From: Charina bottae
Taxonomy: Eukaryota > Chordata > Lepidosauria > Squamata > Charinaidae
Length of the DNA: 64,000 nucleotides
Direction: 5' to 3'
Assembly (NCBI GenBank): GCA_023362775.1
Contig: JALMGJ010000002.1
Coordinates: 108,989,981 to 109,053,980, forward strand
Shown: positions 18,329 through 31,159 of the stretch, in pieces
Numbering within the stretch: position 1 is the stretch's first letter
How the letters are laid out: every line of letters begins with the position of its first letter
Made by a program: the position numbers and the translations under genes
Notes under the pieces: generated by a model
What the model saw: the letters and a program-made list of their open reading frames with translations, nothing else
The model's database searches: none
Told to the model about the DNA's origin: nothing

Positions 18329-19117
18329 TTGAAAGTGGTGATGCCTTCCCAGATACCTGCAAAATGCCAAACTTTGAAGGATGGATAAGGTATTTTCCAT
18401 GCTCCAGATTAGTGGTAATGATTGTTGTATTGCTCTTTAGTTCTGTGTCCTATCACTGTAAGCAAAGTGCAGACTATTGGTGATAATCAGATACATAGGA
18501 TAACAAAAGAATGACATATATTACACATTTCCAACATACATTTTGTTGACACATATTCATAAAATTCAGGGATGCCTCAAAAGTAAAGCAGGATAAATTC
18601 CTTCACTTTCTCCTTCCCTGAAACCTCAACCCCTTATGCTGGTGAATTGGAGGAACAAAATAAATTATTTTTGGATTAGGAGATTCCTACTTTACTTACA
18701 TGGAAGATATTATGGATTAATCATGCAACTTGCCACTTGAGATATTTTGTTTAAAATCTGATAATACCATACTCAGTTTAATCAAATAAATTTAGTAGCA
18801 TGGTAATACCCAATATATCCACTATGATTTATATGTGTATTCATTGATGTAGGTACAGCCATCTATAGAGATATCACATATTAAAGTATCATTCTTGCTT
18901 CTTTAATGCATGTAATAAATTGTAAAATTTAGTTGTATAGTAGTAAAGTTAGACAAGAGGCTAACTGGGGCTTCATTACTTGATCTATGAAAAATAGCCC
19001 ATTTCCCAGGAGACTAGACTCCTTCAAGGACTTTGAATAGCCTGGTGCATCTTTATCACATATTGTACATTGTGTAACAAAGTATAAACAATACATATCA
19101 AAGCACCTCTTTGTAGT
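18329..19117. other. Unique DNA, no gene seen
   Basis: AT-rich, with no recognised feature. Confidence 0.5.
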
Positions 19118-19125
19118 GTCTATAC

Positions 19126-19396
19126 CAGGGCTTTCCAAAGTTTTTCCCGCGGCGACACACCAACTGGCGTTGGTGTGTCGCCGCGGGAAAACCCGGAAGT
19201 GCTGTCCTTGCGGCAGCGTGCAAAAACCCGAAAGCGCTGCTGCCGCTTTCAGGTTTTGTGCGCTGCAGTTGGTGTGTCGCCGCGGGAAAACCCGGAAGCG
19301 CTGATGATGATCAGCGCTTCCGGGTTGTGTGGTGACACACCAGACTGTGTGTGGCGACACACTTTTGTGTCGCGACCCACAGTTTGGAAACCTCTG
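19126..19396. mobile_element. Non-autonomous hAT element, family B-like (271 bp), with palindromes
   Basis: Ends CAGGGCTTTCCAAAG and AGTTTGGAAACCTCTG, with the 8-bp duplication GTCTATAC at 19118-19125 and 19397-19404. A perfect palindrome near 19142-19190 is built on TTTCCCGCGGCGACACACCA and its complement. A second palindrome near 19289-19327 is built on AACCCGGAAGCGCTGAT. Very rich in CpG. Short frames across it are not genes. Confidence 0.92.
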
Positions 19397-21204
19397 GTCT
19401 ATACATTCAACATTTAGAGATTCATCAGAAAACTGCTATCTCATAGACTTCTGGGGAAGGTATGGCAAACTAACACATCTCCAAATGAGCAGAGATGATG
19501 ACCGTGGGAAAGACTGAAGAACCGGCGAGTAGACCAGTTCTACAGAACCTCTCCAGGTAAGAAGAGGATGGGAGATTACTCATGTGTGTTCCAGATGGCT
19601 GTTCCTCATGAAGAAACCGCAGGACAGTGGTCTCGCACAGGTTTGAGTGCCGGGAGATGAAGAGAAGCCATCATGCTCTTAACCATGGTGGAGTCTTTTA
19701 AAGGACACTGGGTTCACTAACCTCACTTTTTAATAACTTTCAGAAATTACCTATTTAACTATCTTAAGGCAATCAGAGGTCTTCAAAACAACAAGTTTGA
19801 AAAGCCACCTGGATAATGCATGGTGTATATTTTTATGTTGACAAAAAAAAAGGAGGCATACTCTACAGCTGGATAGATATACATTCTGTGCCAATTATAT
19901 AGTGGAATGAATCACGTCTCTCTTCAATATTTGAACAAGATTCTTCCAACAGATAAATGTCCCGACTGGAAGATTATTTAGGAATGTGGACTTCATATAC
20001 TAGTTTATATGTTTAAAGTTAAATTTAAGTGAAATAAGTTCCCTGAATTGTGTAACATGGTATGAATACGTAGTAAATAAAAATCTTTGCCCAGCTATGT
20101 ACCTGGCAAAATACCATGCCATGCCGTAATGGAAACCCAGGGCTGTTAATGGCTTAAAATTCAAAGTTCAATGAAGCCATGAGGTAGAGGCTCATCTGAG
20201 TGCTGGCTTGCCTTTTTATACTGGAAAATGAATGGAAGGTGGGGGAAGAGAGAGAAAGAACCCTTCACCACCTCTAATCAATTTGTACTGTAATCTTTCA
20301 TCTGAATATATCCCCCTGCCCAGGGTCCCTTCACACCCAAGCCTCCAGAAGGTTTTCATTCTCCACAATATCTCCACAGTTTGAGCAACTTGGAGAGTTC
20401 AGACATTCAGATCTGCCTTATTCAGGAATTCATAGCACACAAAAACTGGAGTCCAAGTTTATAATGTTGGGTCTGTAAATGAGCTGCCAGATTCTGAACT
20501 GTAATAGGATCAATTCACCCATTACTAGTTTCCATCTGTATTCTCCAAAGGTCAATTCACATGATTCCTACTCAGTCCAGAACACACTGTAAATGTAAAG
20601 TCTACCAGAAATGGGCAGCTGGTGAAACAGTCATCAGGCTAGTCTAGTGACAAGTATGAAAAAAATATGATTCCCATTCCATGCTGAACATCTTGGCTTT
20701 TCCACACAGACAGTAATAAGGAGCATTTACACTCATTGCTGCTGACTGTAGCTAGGAATGGCAAATGAAAAGCTATGTTGCAGTTATATTACAGCAATAG
20801 CACTATAGAAGATTAGGTAGAAGCCAAATGCTCCAGACATAACTGTCTAGTCAGTAATAAGAACAAATCAACTTTATTCCAAGTACTCCATCTTTACTAT
20901 TACTTCACAGATTGAAGCCTAATTGGGTTTAACTTGGTCTGGGCAGATCCAAAGGATAAAAGAGGAGAGTGTTTAACTATTAAACAGGAACAGACATATT
21001 TCAGAATACTCTTTGTGTTGCAGATCCAGTATTTGTCTGCCTAAAGCAATGCTAGCAGAAGAGTCATTCTACTAGCCATTGGTACCTGGGTTTTGTGATT
21101 GATTGAACACATATTCATATTATAGAATAATTCAGGCTGAAGAAATAGGAATTATTATAGATCTCTCTGAATAAAGCACCAAAATGTGGCATCTTTGCTG
21201 TTGT
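19397..21204. other. Unique DNA, no gene seen
   Basis: No coding frame of note and no transposon ends recognised over about 1.8 kb. Confidence 0.5.
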
Positions 21205-21420
21205 TTGTTAGGATTTATATCCCACTTTTCCTCCAGGAGTTCAATGTATGTTACATACCATTTCTTCCTGAATTCTCCCCCTCAGAAAACAGTCCTGTGA
21301 GGTAGGTTGGGCTGAGAGAAAATGACTGCTCCAAGAACATCCAGTGAGTTTCTATGGCTGAGGGTGGACTTGAATCCAGGTGATTCTCATCTTAATTTAG
21401 CACCTTAATCACCACAAACT
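21205..21420 (-). repeat. Old CORE/MIR-like SINE
   Basis: The pattern CCTGTGAGGTAGGTTGGGCT, GAGAGAAAATGACTG and a TTGAATCCAGG block matches the core of the SINEs at 13869 and 26941, with many more differences. Confidence 0.55.
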
Positions 21421-21477
21421 AATTTGTTCTCTGTTCCATTTTAGCCCCACGCCCCAAACATAAAGTTCATCATTTAT

Positions 21478-21812
21478 AGGTAAAGGTAAAGGTTCCCCCC
21501 ACACATTTGTGCAGTCGTGTCCGACTCTAGGGGCCGGTGCTCATCTCTGTTTGTTAGCCGAAGAGCCAGCATTGTCCAAAGACGCTTCCATGGTCATGTG
21601 GCCAGCATGACCTATGCAGAACGCTGTTACCTACCCACCAAAGTGGTACCTATTCATCTACTTGCATTTGCATGCTTTCAAATTGCTAGGTTGGCAAGAG
21701 CTGGGGCGAGTGCGGGAGCTCACTCCGTCACGCGGGGCTAGGGATTCGAACCTCCGAACTTGCGATCTTCCAATCAACAAGCCTGGCGTCTTACCCGCTG
21801 AGCCACCACGTC
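21478..21812 (-). repeat. Sauria-type tRNA-derived SINE, full length
   Basis: On the minus strand it begins with a tRNA-like head containing an A box (TGGCTCAGCGG) and a B box (GGTTCGAATCC), both RNA polymerase III promoter elements. A long body follows (CTCCCGCACTCGCCCCAGCT, AGGTACCACTTTGGTGGG, ATGCTGGCCACATGACC). It ends with AGTCGGACACGACTG and the tail repeat ACCTTTACC. The AGTCGGACACGACT motif is shared with the BovB 3' end, its likely partner LINE. It encodes no protein. Confidence 0.9.
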
Positions 21813-22244
21813 AAATAGCAAATTGAGAGACTTGGCCATGAAAAATCAATCATTGTAGAGAGAACTTCCATAAAACACATTTTCTATTCAGCTATGACAC
21901 CTCTTAATATACACAGTTCAAATACTTGGCTAACACTCATCAAATGCTGGATATTTAAGTGTCAACTGACTTCTTCTACCTGTGAATATCCTCCCCCTGC
22001 CCCCCAGGCCTCTGCATTATAATACTAACAGCTATGGTACAACTTGTCTGAGAGGGAGAAAGTTTCATTTTTTTTTCTCCAGTTCATTTAGGCATACATT
22101 TAATTGTGCCGGTCCCCCTGCCACCATTTTTCTTGCACTGTATCCTAGGTCAATTAAATGTCCCCCGCCCTTTATATGTTTATTTGTTTGTTTGTTTATT
22201 GTGGGGGGAATTGTCCTGAGCAGAGTATAGGAAGAAATTTAGAA
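21813..22244. other. Unique DNA, no gene seen
   Basis: No feature recognised; there is a GTTT-rich run near 22180-22200. Confidence 0.5.
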
Positions 22245-22770
22245 AGCTTTAAAAAAATTATTTATTTGAATTAATTTATGTGGCTGCCCATCTCACAAAT
22301 GCAACTCTGGATGGCTAACAACAATTTCAGAATCCATACAGAACAAAGCAGGTAAAAAAACAGTAACCAAAAACAAAAGACACATAATATGGCAACTGAG
22401 GAAGACCAGTGACAAACACACTGGGCTTACCTAACCTCCTGACTCCCATGCCTAGGTAACAGCCAGGCCTTGAAGCCTTTCTGAAAGGGCAGAAGAGTTG
22501 GAGCTAATCTGATCTCCGAGGGTACAGTATTTCAAAAGGCAGTGCTGTGACAGGAAAGGCACCCTTCCTAGATCTTACAAAGTGAGATTCTCTAATAGAT
22601 GGGACCCGGAGCATGACCCTCCTGCTGGATCCAAGGGGGTGCGTAGAGACAACTGGAGAAAGGTAGTCCCTGAAATAACTTGGCCCCATGCCATAAAGGG
22701 CTTTACAGGTGGCAACCAGCACCATTCTTGTGATTATGGTTTGACTGCTTTGTTTTACTGGCTTGAATAG
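22245..22770 (+). repeat. Ancient interspersed repeat, family unassigned
   Basis: Phrases such as GTGGCTGCCCATCTCACAAA, GGAGCTAATCTGATCTCCGA and CCCATGCCATAAAGGGCTTT recur in reptile repeats as I remember them. A related 5' part is at 38743-38935. It may be LINE-derived untranslated sequence. The 132-codon minus frame at 22504-22902 has no recognisable domain. Confidence 0.5.
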
Positions 22771-22902
22771 GACATGTTGACCCATCCGATAATTTTCAAT
22801 AATGATTATACTTTCAATTAATTTGTTTCTGGCATGGACAACTGCCCCTGAGTGCTCCCTAGGAGACCCTGAGCAAAGATGCCTGAGATCTTCTAGTTGC
22901 AC

Positions 22903-25900
22903 TAGATGAAATCAGCTTTCAGAGTGGAAGGCTTATAACTGCACTGATCATTAAAAATAAGTGACTTATTTTTATATCTCTCATACTTAATACCTGCTTT
23001 AAGAACACCGCAAGACTGAATAGCATGTGTTGTCCTTGCTAACATTGATAATAATACCTGGCTATTCCTTCCTGCCCTCCTGAACCAACAAATAGATCAG
23101 AACACCAGTATTCTTTAGACTTTGGATCTTTCCAAATCTTGTGATGTACAGTAGGTCACTTCCACATTAGCAATTTGCAGCAGCATCCAGCCATTGTCAT
23201 ACCATAACTTCACAGTGGCTGTGTGATGCTGTGAAGATACTATAAGTTGCTGGTGCATAAATGTCCATAGTACTTGATACAAAAGATATGTTTAAAAAGA
23301 CAGGTATTAAAGAACACTGTATCAAAAAATAGATATGTAAGGGAATATATATGTTATCTGCATATAACATCTTTATGTTAGAGAAAGATGCATAAATGCA
23401 TATTTTCTTGCATTTTGTTAAAATTGCAAACTGATTTGGCAAATTGATTTATGAGAGAATATACCAAATTGAAATGAACTGAATATAGACTAATTGACAC
23501 ATCCCTATTTCAAGTGACACATTTTCACATCAGTCTCCAAACGTGGAGGGGGGGGAATGGGTGGGGAGAGGAGAATGAGTGATTACCTGGGTCCATTTAT
23601 TTTGCTATATAGTGAATATATAGTGTAGGAAGACCATTCTCTCTTGAGTTTCCAAACCATTTCATTGTCTTGGCTTCTGTCAGATCTTCAACAACAGATT
23701 AGCTCCAGGGTATTCTCAGTTAGATAGCATTTATAATTTCTCCGTATGAATATGACCCCGAATTGTTTATTTTAAAGAACCTTGTGCACATTTTACTCTA
23801 TAATTTATATGTCACCATATTCATTATGGAAAGAGTGTTCTGCATCCTTCTAAAAAAATAATTAGCATAAATTGTTTGGAACAGTCATATATGTGGGATG
23901 AAGCCTCCAGTTTAGCAGCAGTTCTATATAATCATATTTGAGAGCAATTTTAAAGGATCCATTTCCCCCCTTAAATTAAAATGTGAAATACAATAACGCC
24001 TCTGATTTTACTCTCAGATAATCAACATCACTGGCTGAGAAGACTGGAGGAGAAATGCCAGGGGCTGATGGAAAACTTAAGCACCTGTAACCCAGCAAAG
24101 CAGTCATACTAACACATGTGGAGGGATAGGCAATGAGAAGCCATTCTAAATTAGTAAATCATTTTTATAGCAAAGATATTTTCTTCAATGGTTCCCTTCC
24201 ATATAGTTCACAAATAGAATGTGCAAGGAAATGATGCTGGGTGAAAATGATCCAAGGTACTGCATTGTGGTCATAAATTAGGGTTAGTATTTTTCCTTCT
24301 CAAGATTTTGACTTTCTGAAAACCTCTGGATTTCCTTATGATGCTGTGTGAGCATCATAAAGCTGCAAACTTGGAGAATTGATTTGCTAATGTTCCTGAA
24401 AGTGTATTATTTTAAGAAAGATAGGAAAAGGTCCTCAAATGCTAATTGTATGTACAGTGATCCTTAGAATCATACAATTAGTAAGTAGTAAAGTTTTAGT
24501 TGCATTTTATGATCTAATATAGTTTAACTGAAGAGGCTTGAGAAATCATTTGCAAAACACCTTACCAGGAACCATAGAATAGAGATACTTCTGAGAAGTT
24601 CCATTGAACATTGTTTCAATATCTGTCTTGTATATTCAGTTCCTTTTAACAATACACAGTGATGGTGCTGCAAAATCCTATGCAAATATCCATTTCTGGT
24701 ATTATTCTCCTTGGTTTTCTATCCACCCATCCCATGTTGGGTGGCTAAAATGGTATTATTATAAAGAGAAGAGCAGTTAGAAAAGAAGCATGAGGAGGAA
24801 CCCATAAACTTCCAAGAACTGAATCAAACTAAATTCTTTGTTGTAGAAAAAGGCCAGCAACAGCATCTAAGAAGAGATCTTAGGAAAACAGGGGAGAGCT
24901 AAGAACAATGATCATCATCCTTGTAGTCTACAGGTCACACCAATTTTTTCTCCTTCAGTATTTACGCAGCCAGTCTTACCCTGATTACAAAATTTCAGAG
25001 CAGTTTAAGAAATCAGAACAACTTAGATTGTCTTCTGGTTTTCTCTTCATTAACTCTGCTTCTCTCCCTATCTTTTATTTACTCTAGTTGTCAAATGTTA
25101 TTCATATTAATACCAGTATTAATAGTTAATAATATTAATCCTAGTAATAAATCCAGGAGCTTCTGTCTTCTAAGGAAAGGTTAGTTGTATTACCTCCACA
25201 AATAGCAAATGTTTATTGTTTATTAATCTCCTCTCTTTCTCTCCTACTGTGCCACTAAATTCCTGTAGGGTCTTGAAATCTTACAGAACACCACAGAGGG
25301 TTAAAAGCAGCAGCCCACATAAAATCTAACCAATGTATCATGAAAAGTGTCACCCAAGGAAAGGCTGAACTATAGTTCACTTTCTCATGCGGCCATCCAA
25401 CATGGCAGAATTTTATTATTTTAATTTGTTCAGATCCCCTGAATTCTTGAATATATTCCATTTGGTGCTTCAAATTGGCATAGTTAAGTAGAAATTCAGG
25501 TTGGGCTAATGATCAGGTGTCCTCTCCCCAAGAATTACTGCAATCAAAAACACCACATTCCTATGGGAGTCAGAATGATTATTTTCTGAGTTACATGGGA
25601 ACACTACTCAAAACCCAGCACTCTCTTTCAGCAAGCAACCTGCTTTTCATTTTTGTTTTTAAATTCTCTAGATTTTAGTCTATAATACTTTGGCAGCAGC
25701 TTTTCTTCTGCCTTGTTAGTGATCGGCTGCTGAGCCTGCAGCAACAGACTACAGTTCAGAAACAAGCCAACTAACATAGTTTTATGAGAAAACATTGTTG
25801 TTGCTGAATCAATATTTTCATGGCCTCAAGCCATTGGAAATGATGGGGTTTTGTTTTGTTTTTTTAATACTGCCTGTACAATGTAGTGTCATTTCCAAAT

Positions 25901-26940
25901 CAAGCTCCAGATTTGATTCTGCCTGGGCAGAAGAGTGGGGAGGTAGAATGGAGGGAAGGAAAATAGACTTCTTAAAAACAACTCAGACTTTGCTTTGGTA
26001 CAGTCAATTTGAATTCAACCATATTTCTTTCCATTTTTTTTAATGAGGAAGGTCTTTTAAGGTTAAGGTTCATTTTTTTTGCTAGCATATCTAGCTTTTA
26101 TATAGACAACTGATGAAACTTCTAAATTCTCTGTTGACCCAGATTTAATGCAGTATGCTGAACTGCATTCTGTAATAGTGCAACAAAAAAATGGAGAGGA
26201 AGGAAGGATCCAAAGAATTGCATCATCATCATCCTTTTGGTGCTCTGGGAAGAAACCACAACTCTGTTTGTTTGTTTGTTTGTTTTGTTTCCTGCAGTTT
26301 TGAACGAAAGGCTTTCTTTAAAAATATACTTTCTTTTTTCTATAAAGAAGAAACAGAAATAATATTCAAAACAGCCCTGGTAGCATAGGAAACTAGGCTG
26401 AACCTAACAAAAATCAGTACAAATGCAAATTTGGATAATTCAGCCATTTTTTAAAAAAAAAATCAAGTAAATGGATGAGGAGAGGTAACTGATCTCAACT
26501 AATAAAAGCCAAAAGATTTTAAGATTGAATTTTTCACAAGCTTACCATATGCCAGCAATGTGACACAGCTGCAAAAAAGGCATAGGCAGTTTTTGGTACA
26601 TTAACAGGAAGTAATGGATCTACTTTGTTCTGCATGAGTTTGATTGTACCTGAACTGCTATATCAGGGCAATATATTTTAAGGACACAAACAACCTTGAG
26701 TGGCTTAGGAAAGGTCCATCAAGATGGACACGTACAGTATATGGAAAACAACCTAGAGTTTTGTTTTTACTGTTTCAGAAAATATAGGTAGATGTTAAGT
26801 TACATGATAGCAGAATATAGTTAAAGGTTAGGAGATTTGTTTCTCTTTGCAAGAATAGAATAGTGAGAATTCTTCCAAAGCAGGAACCATTGTATGGGTG
26901 ATATGCTCAGTATTTGTGAGATGATAGATATTGGCAATGC
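22903..26940. other. About 4 kb of unique DNA, no gene seen
   Basis: Low repeat content and AT-rich. The section about 23740-23990 is homopolymer-poor and rich in ATTTA/TAATTA-type sites, so it is a candidate conserved non-coding element. No splice-bounded exon or RNA gene is recognised. Confidence 0.45.
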
Positions 26941-27167
26941 TCTTTTTTTTTGTCCTGCCTTTATTATTTTTATAAATAACTCAAGGCGGCGAACATACCT
27001 AATACTCCTTCCTCCTATTTTCCCCACAACAACAACCCTGTGAGGTGAGTTGGCTGAGTGAGAGTGATTGGTCACCCAGCCGGCTTTCATGCCTGAGGCG
27101 GGACTAGAACTCACAGCCTCCTGGTTTTTAGCCTGGAGCCTTAACCACTAGACCAGACTGGCTCTTT
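26941..27167 (-). repeat. MIR/CORE-like SINE, intact copy
   Basis: On the minus strand it runs from a tRNA-like head (AAGAGCCAGTCTGGTCTAGT, GAGTTCTAGTCCCGCC) through a core GGTGACCAATCACTC to a tail GCCTTGAGTTATTTATAAAA. The same family is split by an LTR-like element at 13869-15437. Confidence 0.8.
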
Positions 27168-27983
27168 TGCAAATTATAAGTACAAGAGAATGCATGTTTC
27201 TTGTCTTATCACCACCACCACTTTATCTTTCCTGCTCTTTTTGCTGCCTCTTCTTGAATCACTCAAAGTATAAGGATATTAATCTATGCCAGCTTTAAGT
27301 CATCATAACTGGCATGATGTGTTATGATATGATTAAAGGGAGTAAGTTGATCCACAAAAGCCTCAGGCAGATTGGGCCTAAAACTCTTCTCCTCTACACC
27401 CACCACTCTCAGGTTAGGATGTTGCACATATTAATTCCCACTTTTGACCCACTTAAGTCTATTGTGCATACAGGTTCTTGGTTAAAAAAGAGAAGCTGAA
27501 AAAAAATTAGGGCAACTTTAATTTAAACTCTGGGTTGTTAACAAATTAGGATGCTAGCTTAATACAAACCTTGTTTAGGAAAAATCAGAATTACTCCTGG
27601 TAATAGTAAGCTTGGCTTAAAAGATAATCCTCTGACTCTGTTATTGTGGTCATGCCAACTATGATTTGACACACCGTTTCCCAAGCTGGCATTCTTGGAC
27701 TATACATTTTAGAATTCTAGGTAATACCCAACTGATAAATATGGGAATTATAGACCAAGAACTTCTGGAGAGTTTGTAAAGGTTTCCACCAAATATTTTT
27801 CACACAACCACTTGCTGAGGGCAGGATGACATTATGAATGTAAGTAGAAACTACCTTCAACAGAATAGCAGAAAAGGATAGCACAAACTAATATTTCTGC
27901 ATTTGCTCTCTACCTGTTATTTTACATATCTAATTCAATACGACCGGGACAATATAAAAATATAGGAAAAGTAGAAGTAAAGT
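27168..27983. other. Unique DNA; worn repeat near 27665-27790
   Basis: The phrase GGGAATTATAGACCAAGAAC near 27743 resembles an old non-autonomous element common in reptiles, without clear ends. Otherwise nothing is seen. Confidence 0.35.
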
Positions 27984-28190
27984 AAAGAGTCAGTTTGGTG
28001 TAGTGGGTAAGGCACCAGGCTAGAAACTGGGAGACTGTGAGTTCTAGTGCCGCCTGAGGCACAAAACCAGCTGGGTGACCTTGGGCCAGTCACTCTCTCT
28101 TAGCCCTAGGAAGGAGGCAATGGCAAACCACTTCTGAAAAACCTTGCCAAGAAAACTGCTGGGACTAGTCCACTCGAAGGCACATAGACA
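27984..28190 (+). repeat. tRNA-derived SINE with MIR-like core
   Basis: Head GAGTCAGTTTGGTGTAGTGG, B-box-like GAGTTCTAGTGCC, core GCTGGGTGACCTTGGGCCAG and CACTCTCTCTTAGCCC, then CAAACCACTTCTGAAAAACC. The 3' end is degenerate. A fuller copy is at 59410-59644. Confidence 0.8.
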
Positions 28191-29376
28191 CAAGTAAATT
28201 ATAGTGACCTATCTTGCTTGTATTTCATATTAATCTACTTTATTTCCAGATCACATCTATTTTTGAGTCCTGGACTCTGCTGCTGAGGCCATTGCCTCTG
28301 GGTCTGCCCCCTGCAAATAGCCCCCAGAATTGTTGATATTTTTTACCCATGACTATGCTGTTTAGTTTTAATTGGTACCAAGCTAACCAGTCAAGAATTC
28401 TAAATGAAATTTCATTTCTCTGTATACTGCTGATCAATATTCACTCAACACACAACGGCTCTTTGTATCTCAGTGGAATAAAATAAATTGTCAGTCAGCA
28501 GTGTGGTTTTGGTTGTTGCTGGGTTTTTCTCTCTCTCCCCCTTCTCCCCCCACCCCCCAGCAGCTAAATTATTCACCTTCTCAAAAGGCAATTTGATAAA
28601 TGTTTATTTCTTCATAATGCATTCTAACAATCACTGATTTGTGACACTCGCTGTGAATTGAATTTAAATGCATAGCGGATGCTTTCTTTGTCTGAGAAGA
28701 CACTAAGAGCAATGAGCAAGAAAAAACTCCTGGAATGTTGCCTGTTTTCCATTTCAGATATTGCGGTGGCCTCCCATGGTATAAGGGGCACTAATTGAAT
28801 TTAAGAGATGTAACAAGTGAAAAGTGCACCCCTTCACATGGCATCAGAGTAAGAGCCAGCTCAATGGATTTGGCAGCAGCTGTAGCACCAGGGCAGCACA
28901 TAAGCAGCAATTTCATACTGAAGTGGAAAAGATTGTGGAACAGTGAGGATCACTGTTGAGTTCCAGCAGAGGGCAAGACGATACAGATTGGGAAATGAAC
29001 CTGTCCCCAATACACACCTTTCTGAAAAGGAAATTGCTAGAGAAAAACTTGGGCTGGGTTCCATCACTAGATGCACACGGTAGTAAAATCTACGTAGATT
29101 TGTTCTCTTCATGATGATTGTTGTAATATTTAATACAAGACTGAGCCAGCCATTGTTTACAATGCAGAAATAGCATATTACCAATTATGTTGTTTTTATT
29201 GTCTTCTTCCACCACCACTACCACCAGAAAAATTCTGCCCTCTCATCCTGTCATTTAAACCTGGATAGGAACTTGGTTCCGGAAAATGTGTCCATTTTCA
29301 ACATCAGAATAATGTCTTTTAAAGTGTTTTAGGATTGCTGTTCTATGGGTTAGATAGCATCACCGATGTAATTTGA
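28191..29376. other. Unique DNA with a candidate conserved element at 28590-28800
   Basis: The section 28590-28800 is repeat-free and balanced in composition, including TTGAATTTAAATGCATAGCG. It may be a conserved non-coding element; this is a guess from its texture. Confidence 0.35.
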
Positions 29377-29482
29377 ATAAACTCCGGGAGACAGTGGAGG
29401 ACAGGAAGTCCTGGCGTGCTATGGTCCATGAGATCACGAAGAGTCGGACACGACTAAACGACTGAACAACAACAACAAATGC
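29377..29482 (+). mobile_element. BovB 3' end fragment
   Basis: Plus-strand copy of the BovB terminus: CTGGCGTGCTATGGTCCATG, GAGATCACGAAGAGTCGGAC, ACGACTAAACGACTGAACAA and (CAA)n. It is a severely 5'-truncated insertion. Confidence 0.85.
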
Positions 29483-30892
29483 AAGCTGAGAAATAAAAAT
29501 GGCAATACCAAAGCAGTAATTGTTAATTACAAGTAAATCTTATTTAAAGCAATGCAGTGGGATTTTCTTATGACTGATCTAAATTTGATTAGTTGTGATG
29601 GGATTGAGTTGTGATAGATGTCTTCTGGATTGTGACATATCAGTTTTGAAAAAGCTACTATCCGGCGTCTTTAATATCAGAGCTATAAAACTTCTCTGAT
29701 ATAATTCCTAAACATTTTAATAAAAACTGTGTAGGACTAGTTGACAGTTTTTGGACTGAGTAAACTCCCTGTTGTTCTATTTGGTTAGTTTTGTATAGGA
29801 ATAGCAGTAATACTATAGGAGAGCTCTACTACTAGTAGAGCTAAAAATAAATATGTGCATATGTTAAGATATGATGAACTGAGGTATGGTTGACTTTAAT
29901 TGAAATTAGTAAAATCCAATAACTTCAATCCTAGCTTGAATATCAGAAAACCTATCAAGTGATATAATATAAAGGTTTACATTCTAATGTTTTTCAAACA
30001 ACTGATGGGACATATCATGATTAAACACAATTATAATTAAAGGCAAACAATGAGGGCATAATTCATGAGCAAAACAATTAATGGGAAAACAAACTGCAGT
30101 GAAAACATTAATTAGGAAGTGAAAAGATACAGCTACTTGTCAATAATTGTCACACTGCCTCTAAAGGTCCTGCTCATGTTCTCCACACCCTATATAATAC
30201 ATACAGTCATAATCTGGGAAGACACAGATCCCATCAGGAAGCTTCTCCATCTACTGGAGGCATTTGTAATTTCTGATTTTGGAAATACAAATAATGTAGG
30301 ATATTAATCAGTTTGACATCACAGAGACATGAAACTAAAAACTTGGAAGCCTGGTATAAGGAAAAATAGCAAATCTCACAGATGGAATAGATGGAAGCAC
30401 ATCTGCAGTATCTGCCCAAAGAAGTCCAACACTGAGGAAGAAATTAATACAGTTGCTGGAACATCAGCTACAACCTGATCAACACAGCATATCCCGGCAG
30501 GCAGGCAGGCATGGCAGATCATCAGAGTCGTCGTGGTTGTTTAATAATCTCCCTGGACTGAAACAAAGGTGGGTCTGAGGCTATAGTATGCAGGTAACAA
30601 CAATTCAGTTGGATTGCTAACCAATCGTTTAATATGCATCTACCTTGTTTGTATTGCTAAACTTAAGTAGACTCTTTGTCACTAAATATGGTTGTTTCTG
30701 GCCACAAATAGCATCAGTTTCTCATAATTATATATTTACTTTTTAAAAAAACTTTCAAGCAATAAGGTGACATTAAATTGTAGCAAATAGCCAATTAATT
30801 GATCAAATAATATTTAATAGAAGATACATGGTAAATTCCTTTGTTCTAAGTCAGGTCTGCCAATCTTCAGCAGGTATACGTGCACAATTTGA
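29483..30892. other. Unique DNA, no gene seen
   Basis: AT-rich. The section 30000-30120 has a cluster of ATTAAT/TAATTA sites of the kind found in conserved regulatory DNA; unproven. Confidence 0.4.
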
Positions 30893-30900
30893 CTATAAAA

Positions 30901-31151
30901 TAGGCTGACCATATTTCCTTGAGGCAAAAACATTGCTGGACAAAGTGGGCATGCGGGCGCGGGGGGTGGGGGGGCGTGCGGGCATGCAGGCATGTGGGGG
31001 GGCATATGGGCATGCACGTGTGCACGCACGCTTCGCCGGGAAACTTTCAAAAACGGGACAAAATTGAGGTTTTTACTATAATGACGAGACACTCCAGAAA
31101 TGGTGAAATAACGGGACAGTCCTGTTCAAAATGGGACATATGGTCAGCCTA
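30901..31151. mobile_element. Non-autonomous hAT element, family C (copy C2)
   Basis: Termini TAGGCTGACCATATTTCC and TATGGTCAGCCTA, with the 8-bp duplication CTATAAAA at 30893-30900 and 31152-31159. It is 251 bp. The interior is GC-rich with GCATGC and GTGTGC repeats. It shares only the ends with copy C1. Confidence 0.93.
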
Positions 31152-31159
31152 CTATAAAA

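Noticed and set aside
22504..22902. 132-codon minus-strand frame as a possible gene
   Set aside because: It overlaps an old interspersed repeat in the opposite sense and shows no known domain or splice context.
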